This document shows, piece by piece, positions 58,815 to 64,000 of a stretch of 64,000 nt of DNA. Positions within the stretch are counted from its first letter, which is position 1, and each line of letters starts with the position of its first letter. Both the position numbers and the translations under genes were made by a program. Source of the stretch: an uncultured Acetatifactor sp. (lineage in GTDB: Bacteria > Bacillota > Clostridia > Lachnospirales > Lachnospiraceae); assembly GCA_947627115.1 (NCBI GenBank), contig CANQUQ010000012.1, positions 1 through 64,000 on the forward strand. The letters run 5' to 3'. Below the pieces are notes generated by a model. The model saw only the letters and a list, made by a program, of their open reading frames with translations, was not told where the DNA came from and did no database searches.

Positions 58815-59735
58815 TTAGATATTCACAGTATAACTTTTACCAGTATTCGAAATCTTTATCAATTCACCTTCTTTTTCCTGAAGTATCTTTTTTGAATGAT
58901 CAGCAATTTCTTCTTTTAGTTGTCCTGTTGTAGTGTTCACACCCAATGAAACAATTTCTTCAGCAGTAGCCCAACGATATTTATTAGACCGTTGTCTTAC
59001 CAATAAATTCAAATCCTCCTCTTGATTCGGAGTAGGTAATAATTCTACAATATCTGCTAAAAGAATTTCATATATTTGAAAATGCTCTCCAAATTGAAGA
59101 TTTGTCATATGTCTACCGCAAAAACGATATGTGATTTGATTCCAATTAACAATGTTTTTTCCTATCAGTTCTTCTTTAAATTCCCGACTTAAATCATCAA
59201 TTTTTTCTCTCTTTGCTTTTTTATCAAAATGAGAAATAAATTTCCTCAGATATTTATTTTCCATTCTAAGGCGATAATCATTACGAGATGATTTATCTAT
59301 TGAAATCTTATCATCATCTTTTATTTGAAAGCGATTTTTAAGCTCTAATTTCTCATCTTCTTCAAATTTATAAACTCCTCCAACAGGTTGATACTTCCCT
59401 GTTCCTCGCTCATTTTTAACTAATAGGTACTTATTTCCCATTTTAATTCTGTAAAGATACGCAAAAGAAACGCGAACAATAGTGTTATCTGTAATAAAAC
59501 CGCCTCGCTGCAATTTCCTTTGGGACATCTTCCAATTTGTAGTATCGAAAATATTTTGAATCGAATGCCAAAGTGCAGGAAGAGAAAATCCAAGCAATAA
59601 ACCAGCAATACTACTTCCTGCTGGCCATGATTTAAATTCAAAAATAACCATTGTAAAAATAATGGCTAATGATAGCATACATAAACTAATACTTTTAAAT
59701 ATTTTCATAATATCATACTCTGCCAATAGGGACAT
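58815..59735 (-). CDS. CBASS effector: 2TM plus SMODS-associated NUDIX domain
   Basis: The 306-residue protein has two TM helices at about 12-50 (CMLSLAIIFTMVIFEF and GSSIAGLLLGFSLP). A NUDIX-type domain follows, with GRYQPVGG-like GTGKYQPVGGVYKFEEDE and the REFKEELIG half of the NUDIX box (about residue 190) separated by an insertion, as in the SMODS-associated NUDIX family. A helical end follows. In CBASS such proteins sit at the membrane and act when they bind the cyclic nucleotide made by the partner CD-NTase, probably harming the membrane or a nucleotide pool. The start overlaps the CD-NTase stop by 23 bp. Residues after the TM are Lys- and Asn-rich, matching the AT-rich local DNA. Confidence 0.82.
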   Translation of the reverse strand: MSLLAEYDIMKIFKSISLCMLSLAIIFTMVIFEFKSWPAGSSIAGLLLGFSLPALWHSIQNIFDTTNWKMSQRKLQRGGFITDNTIVRVSFAYLYRIKMGNKYLLVKNERGTGKYQPVGGVYKFEEDEKLELKNRFQIKDDDKISIDKSSRNDYRLRMENKYLRKFISHFDKKAKREKIDDLSREFKEELIGKNIVNWNQITYRFCGRHMTNLQFGEHFQIYEILLADIVELLPTPNQEEDLNLLVRQRSNKYRWATAEEIVSLGVNTTTGQLKEEIADHSKKILQEKEGELIKISNTGKSYTVNI

Positions 59736-61080
59736 TTATTCTTTCTTTTGCAACACATACACCATCTTTGACAATATAACACTCAATATAATGATTACCG
59801 TAGAAATTACTATGTTCAACTATAGTGTTTTCTTTTTCTACAATTTGTCCTCTTATCTGATCTCTTCTTTCCGCTTCTGGTCCTACATTTTTAACTTTCC
59901 AAAAGATTCTATATGGCTTTGGACAATTTGTATGTTCCATTGTACAACGAATTTCAAAATTATGAGGTATATAATGTTGTAACATAGATAGAAATTCAAC
60001 TATCGGCTTAGGCCGCCATCCATTGCCACTAACATTACAAGACACCTTGCAATAGCATGATAAATTTACCGGATACAAATCCTCAATATATTGCTCCGTA
60101 TCAACAAATGAGTACACGGATTTAAGTATCGGCTGGGACGAATAACTTGCCGTTTCAGTTATTTGCTCATTCCAATAATCATGATTAAAGAAGCCATACC
60201 ATGCTTGAAGTGCATCTGCTCTAGAACAATCCTCTTTAAACAAAACTTCTAGATCCTCAAGTTTGCTTTTGAGACGATTTTTCCAGTTAGTCATTCGCTG
60301 AGTATCGCTATTTCTTGGAGTCAAATTTCTTCCCTGATCTACAGGTGCCGTAACAGAAGTATTTGTTTCAAGACGATCCACAACTTTTTTCATCGTATAA
60401 TAAAACAATTCATCAATACGTTCGTAGGATTCTTGTAGTTTCTCATCACACAAAACTGTTTGTAAAAGTCCACTAGGCATGTTCTTCCAAGATTTTCTTG
60501 AATTACAAAACATTTTAGATAAACGTACTATTTTTCTTAATTTTCCATCTGAATTATTATTTTGAGTTGTAAACCACTCGGATAGTCCCTTAAGTTCTCG
60601 TTCTGTCCAATCATTTCCCGCATGTTCATAAATCCAACAATTATTCCACTTATCATATGTACGTCTATAGACTGCAAAATCAATATGATATCCATCTGCA
60701 TACATTACACGCACACAGCTTGTTTTAACTTTTGGTTCTGTATTAAACTGTTTTGTTTTTCTTTTAAGTGTATTTGCCACCATGTTTCTAGTAGCCTGTG
60801 CTCCTTTATCTCCAAGTTCAGACTTATCAAAAACAATAGCAACATCAATATCATAATCATCATCTTCATTCTGTACAACAGTCGACATTGCAACACTGCC
60901 CTGCACACATATTTCCTTTATAGAATAAGAAGTTTTATTTTCCTCATTATACTCCTTCAATCCCTCCTCAAGCCGCTGAATATTTAAATCTCTTTTTTTA
61001 TACAGATTATTTTGTTCAATTTGAGACAAAACAACATGAGAATTATAGAATGTATTAAATTTTAATGATAAGTCATACAT
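59713..61080 (-). CDS. CBASS CD-NTase (SMODS) with C-terminal AGS-C domain
   Basis: The 455-residue cGAS/DncV-like nucleotidyltransferase has helix/strand 1 in VQGSVAMSTVV, the paired metal Asp in DDYDIDVAIVF (about residues 75-85) and the third acid in GYHIDFAVYR (about 132). So all three catalytic carboxylates are present. The last 130 residues form an AGS-C-like sensor or accessory domain (PVNLSCYCKVSCNV, PHNFEIRCTMEHT, KNVGPEAERRDQIRGQI). On phage infection it is expected to make a cyclic oligonucleotide that triggers the TM-NUDIX effector. No Cap2/Cap3 or HORMA/TRIP13 genes adjoin it, so this is a type I system. Confidence 0.9.
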   Translation of the reverse strand: MYDLSLKFNTFYNSHVVLSQIEQNNLYKKRDLNIQRLEEGLKEYNEENKTSYSIKEICVQGSVAMSTVVQNEDDDYDIDVAIVFDKSELGDKGAQATRNMVANTLKRKTKQFNTEPKVKTSCVRVMYADGYHIDFAVYRRTYDKWNNCWIYEHAGNDWTERELKGLSEWFTTQNNNSDGKLRKIVRLSKMFCNSRKSWKNMPSGLLQTVLCDEKLQESYERIDELFYYTMKKVVDRLETNTSVTAPVDQGRNLTPRNSDTQRMTNWKNRLKSKLEDLEVLFKEDCSRADALQAWYGFFNHDYWNEQITETASYSSQPILKSVYSFVDTEQYIEDLYPVNLSCYCKVSCNVSGNGWRPKPIVEFLSMLQHYIPHNFEIRCTMEHTNCPKPYRIFWKVKNVGPEAERRDQIRGQIVEKENTIVEHSNFYGNHYIECYIVKDGVCVAKERINVPIGRV

Positions 61081-61130
61081 TCTTTTTATTCCTCCCCCGT
61101 TAAACTATGAGAAACAAATCTGATATAACT

Positions 61131-61206
61131 GCCAAATCCAAGCATATATGCTACCGTTGCAATTGTTATATCCTCAAACTCGACAATTACTAATCGATTT
61201 TGTTTA
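61131..61206. repeat. Cassette junction: end-type plus start-type sequences
   Basis: GCCAAATCCAAGCATATATG (61131-61150) through ACTCGA (61178-61183) is shared with 62899-62945. The adjoining CAATTACTAATCGATTTTG (from 61184) is shared with 58698-58720. The site therefore joins the right end of one cassette to the left end of the next. Confidence 0.7.
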
Positions 61207-61297
61207 GAAATTATTTGATTATCCTGCCTATATGAGTTAATGCTATAAATATATTATCTGGATTAATAACACTTAACTGTGGATAATAAACTTTTGA

Positions 61298-61831
61298 CTA
61301 ATTGTCAATGTTTTTCCTTCTCAACACAAACTCTACTTTTTCCCGCACATAATTTGTTTGTTTAACATACGAGAAGGCAAACAATATAATCAAAAAAATT
61401 AAGAGAATCCAGTTTGTATTATCTTGCAAAAAAGTAATCTCATTTTTTAGACATATCTCATTAATAGTAATACCTACTTTATATACCAATGCACAAATAA
61501 AAGTCGATAACAATGTTCTATATGTATTGTTAACTTCTGACAGAGTATCAACTAAAGGATCAATACTACTTGCTTTTACATAGTCAGAGTAAGGTGCATA
61601 TTTTATTACTTTAATTTTTTTCATTATCGGCTCAATTATAATTGAGCCGATTCTACTCAATATCATACCAACAAAATAAAATACAATTAAATTTTCAAAC
61701 CAATTTTCTAATAATATTTTTATTCTAAACATAAATTTTAACAAGTAAACAAATACGATTCCAGGATATAAATTATTAAATATATTATATGACGAAATTT
61801 TCTCAACTATCTGCTTTAATATTTCTTCCAT
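61298..61831 (-). CDS. Small multi-TM membrane protein paired with an MBL hydrolase
   Basis: The 177-residue protein has four hydrophobic segments (about residues 20-36, 44-66, 105-122 and 140-160) and a short basic C-terminus. I recognise no family. It is 13 bp downstream of the MBL gene on the same strand in the AT-rich island. Two-gene units of a membrane protein and an enzyme next to CBASS are candidates for a second defence system, with this as the effector or immunity component. Confidence 0.62.
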   Translation of the reverse strand: MEEILKQIVEKISSYNIFNNLYPGIVFVYLLKFMFRIKILLENWFENLIVFYFVGMILSRIGSIIIEPIMKKIKVIKYAPYSDYVKASSIDPLVDTLSEVNNTYRTLLSTFICALVYKVGITINEICLKNEITFLQDNTNWILLIFLIILFAFSYVKQTNYVREKVEFVLRRKNIDN

Positions 61832-61844
61832 AATATTATCTCCC

Positions 61845-62807
61845 CTATATAGTCATTATGTACCATCCACCGTATGATCTATCATAAAAAGTATCGATAT
61901 TACGTTTTTTAGCAAATGCTTCATATGTCACATATACATCCATTCCTTTTTTACCATTGGTATTAATAATAATACAATTTGCTTGATTATTTGTAATATG
62001 ATCTAACCTTCTGTTATTCCAAGCTGAATAATCTAAATATTCACTCTTAGCATTTCCAAATAATGTTAACTTAGGATTTAACACATCTAAATACTCGTCA
62101 TTCCCCCCTGTTTTTCGGCCATGATGTGGAGCTATCAAAATATCTACATCTCTTACATCTTTTTCATAATTTTCTAAAATAAAATCCCATGTTTTTTTCG
62201 CCGAATCTCCTGCAAATATAATCTTTTTATTATTTTCTGGCCTATATAAAATGACATATGAACAATCATTATAGTCTTTTGATTTGTTTGCCTCTTCTAC
62301 CAAATTTGTTGTAGGTGCAAGCAAATATAATCCATCTGACTCTGACTCACCATCTTCTGTTTGATTATAATATTTCCCTTTTTGCCCCGCATACAGATTC
62401 AAGACCTTAGGAGATGAAGCGGATGTTCTAATTTTTTGATAAAAATCCCAATCTGCTTTATCATATCTCCCCCAATCAGAATTATCATCCATCACTTTAG
62501 TATTTTTAGTATCCCAAAAATTCAAAACTTCAAATGTACCAAATAATTCTTTAATTCCATCCATATGATCCATATCAGGATGTGTTAAAACAAATCTAAA
62601 AATTGTACTTACATTTCTCTCCTTCAAATACTCGATTGGATTTACAGGATGAGCTTTTTGGTTATGATTTCCAGATAGAGACGTACTTTCAAATATATTG
62701 ATTACTTCTTGCCCATTGGATATATCAATTATAGTATTATGTCGAGAAAAATGTTCTATCCAAATGCAATCGCCTTCATTTACGTTCAAAAAATGTACTA
62801 TACTCAT
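61845..62807 (-). CDS. MBL-fold metallohydrolase, ComEC/Rec2-like
   Basis: The 320-residue protein begins IVHFLNVNEGDCIWIEH, like the competence-type MBL family. LTHPDMDHMDGIKELF carries the HxxxDH zinc motif. FAGDSAKKTWDF supplies the bridging Asp, and LIAPHHGRKTGGNDE the next His pair. The single-domain form, without ComEC TM helices, occurs in defence islands beside small membrane proteins and is a predicted nuclease or phosphodiesterase. All metal ligands appear present. The TM protein follows after 13 bp. Confidence 0.83.
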   Translation of the reverse strand: MSIVHFLNVNEGDCIWIEHFSRHNTIIDISNGQEVINIFESTSLSGNHNQKAHPVNPIEYLKERNVSTIFRFVLTHPDMDHMDGIKELFGTFEVLNFWDTKNTKVMDDNSDWGRYDKADWDFYQKIRTSASSPKVLNLYAGQKGKYYNQTEDGESESDGLYLLAPTTNLVEEANKSKDYNDCSYVILYRPENNKKIIFAGDSAKKTWDFILENYEKDVRDVDILIAPHHGRKTGGNDEYLDVLNPKLTLFGNAKSEYLDYSAWNNRRLDHITNNQANCIIINTNGKKGMDVYVTYEAFAKKRNIDTFYDRSYGGWYIMTI

Positions 62808-63163
62808 ATGTACCTCACTTCTGTTGTTAATTATTTAATCATTTTACTATCATACAATTAGTTTACCATCTAAATTATTGATTAAAATCTCTGAATTTGC
62901 CAAATCCATGCATATATGTTGCTATTATTATATTTTCAGACTCGATCCTCTGTTTAGCCGCCTTGTTTTTAATTCTTACCTAATAGTTACTATTCTGTTT
63001 TGTTATCAGCATTGCCAACGCTTTTCCGTTACCGTAAATAATAATGATGTATTTTGATTTAAATTATAAGCGGCTTTATTCAAAAAATCAATAGTTCAAA
63101 ATCGTTTATTTACTATGATTTACCGTAGTATTACAATATATATGTTACAACTGAATATTTAAA
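62808..63163. other. AT-rich spacer between the defence island and the insertion sequence
   Basis: About 350 bp with no coding region that I accept. It contains the right cassette end at 62899-62945 and TTTTGTTATCAGCA at about 62997, which resembles TTTTGTTATCGGCA at about 58730, perhaps the decayed start of a third cassette. Confidence 0.55.
62899..62945. repeat. Right junction of the defence island: end-type sequence
   Basis: GCCAAATCCATGCATATATG (62899-62918) through ACTCGA (62940-62945) repeats the junction at 61131-61183 with one difference in the first 20 bases. It lies upstream of the MBL gene just as the other copy lies upstream of the CD-NTase gene. Confidence 0.7.
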
Positions 63164-63164
63164 A

Positions 63165-63234
63165 AGCAGAGATGCTGCCTTTGTGTTATATTTTAGTCAC
63201 CACAACCAAATCCAACCCAAAGGAGGTCTCTGCT
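63165..63234. mobile_element. Left end of an insertion sequence with start-codon hairpin
   Basis: AGCAGAGA (63165-63172) is complementary to TCTCTGCT (63227-63234), which lies between the AAAGGAGG site and the GTG start at 63235. Transcripts entering from outside could fold and hide the start, a known device limiting transposase expression. The outer terminal repeat and target duplication cannot be fixed without the right end. Confidence 0.55.
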
Positions 63235-64000
63235 GTGGCTAGTATAACACAAGATATGCGTTTCCGTCTATCCCTTATCCGATATGCTGAAAAGTTTGGT
63301 GTCACCAGTGCTGCCATCAAATATAAGACTAACCGGCAGTACATCTACCGGTGGAAAAAGCGTTTTGACGGCTCTATCGAGTCCCTCAGGGACCGTTCCA
63401 GACGCCCTCACCATCACCCTAACCAGCATACCCCGCAGGAGATCAAGCTCATCTCTGATATGCGCAGGCGCAATCCTGATGCAGGACTGGTCGTCTTCTG
63501 GGTCAAGCTCACCCAGCGCGGCTACACCCGCTCCATTCCCGGTCTTTACCGTTTCCTCAAAAGACAGGGCATCATGGCCGTCCATCCGCCCAACCTCAAA
63601 TAGATTCCTAAGCCTTATGAACAGATGGATCATCCAGGGCAGCGCATCCAAATTAATGTGAAATTTGTCCCCTCCGTCCACCTTATCAATACGGCTAAGG
63701 GAAAGAAGTTCTATCAGTACATCGCCATTGACGAATACTCCCGCTGGTGCTTTGTAGATGCTTTCGGGGAGCATAATCCCTACTCCTCCATGCTCTTTCT
63801 GGATCACCTGGTAAAAGCCTTCCCATGCCTCATAGAGTGCGTTTAGACTGACAATGGCCAGGAGTTTACAAAAAGATTCTCCTCTAATGGCGGTTCTGAT
63901 AAGCCTACGATCTTTCAGGTACGTCTAAAACAACTGGGGATCCAACATAAGCTAATCCCTTTCCCATGCATCCTCTTGGATGAAAGACTCCATCTCAGGT
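63235..64000 (+). pseudogene. Decayed DDE transposase (IS481-like), running off the window
   Basis: The frame opens at GTG 63235 behind AAAGGAGG. The first 120 residues are an HTH region (YAEKFGVTSAAIKYKTNRQY). TAG at 63601-63603 interrupts the frame, which then continues as an rve/DDE core: RIQINVKFVPSVHL (first Asp position reads Asn), YQYIAIDEYSRW, and LIECV-TAG-TDNGQEFTKRF. The second TAG is at 63844-63846, where relatives have Gln before TDNG. After 63950 the sequence no longer follows the family. Two nonsense codons, a lost catalytic Asp and the decayed tail mark it as inactive. Confidence 0.8.

Noticed and set aside
1..64000. CRISPR arrays, rRNA and tRNA genes, riboswitches
   Set aside because: I found no regularly spaced repeats, cloverleaf-type sequences or conserved riboswitch cores on either strand by eye; small RNAs may have escaped notice.

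Overview
The window looks like a chromosome segment of an anaerobic, gut-type Clostridia member, probably Lachnospiraceae. The reasons are strong AGGAGG ribosome binding sites, a porGDAB 2-oxoacid:ferredoxin oxidoreductase, several flavodoxins, ArsP-type permease and DUF362 genes, large GGDEF/hybrid-kinase proteins and SpoIIE/STAS partner switching. The family is inferred from gene style, not from a marker-gene comparison. Most of the window is about half GC; 58.7-63.2 kb is clearly AT-rich and looks acquired.

Layout. 0-5.5 kb (+): a redox cluster with a flavodoxin remnant, a DUF4405 haem-type membrane protein, an amidohydrolase, a flavodoxin, an FMN reductase, a DUF362 lipoprotein and a permease. 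5.6-10.8 kb (-): a YhfC membrane protease behind its own promoter, then a two-gene candidate conflict system (HD domain plus Hsp90-like ATPase, and a DUF4231/SLATT two-TM protein). 11-18 kb (-): truA, a DUF4272 protein, porB-A-D-G and a MATE exporter. 18-24.5 kb (+): an XRE regulator, a zinc-ribbon membrane protein with a TPM-domain partner, a double DUF305 protein, a GT39-like membrane protein and an SDR dehydrogenase. 24.7-29 kb (-): two unrecognised proteins and a chemoreceptor.

29-46 kb is a dense signalling island. It holds a REC-HD-GYP protein, a hybrid kinase cut by one in-frame TAA, a kinase-REC-DegV fusion with a solute-binding lipoprotein, an AgrC/AgrA-like pair, a REC-GGDEF protein, a second solute-binding lipoprotein and a 1314-residue Cache-HAMP-PAS-GGDEF-GAF-kinase-REC protein. 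Neither binding protein has ABC permease genes, so they are probably sensory partners of the adjacent kinases. Cyclic-di-GMP synthesis and hydrolysis are both encoded here.

45.8-56.3 kb (-) is the most unusual block. Nine tightly packed genes follow a LytTR regulator: an amidase plus GH24 lysozyme, two DUF2589 paralogues with two small unknown proteins, a STAS protein, a GNAT protein fused to a YopT-like (C58) cysteine protease, a SpoIIE phosphatase with an RsbW-like kinase domain, and a triple MABP-like beta-prism protein. I propose it as an undescribed, partner-switch-controlled effector and lysis system.

56.6-58.6 kb holds an alpha/beta hydrolase and a MerR regulator with a classic 19-bp-spacer promoter. 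58.7-63.2 kb is the AT-rich defence island: a type I CBASS pair (CD-NTase with AGS-C, and 2TM-NUDIX) and a membrane protein/ComEC-like MBL hydrolase pair. Each pair is bounded by the same diverged end sequences, as if two cassettes had inserted in tandem. A decayed insertion sequence runs off the right edge. I saw no rRNA, tRNA or CRISPR array.
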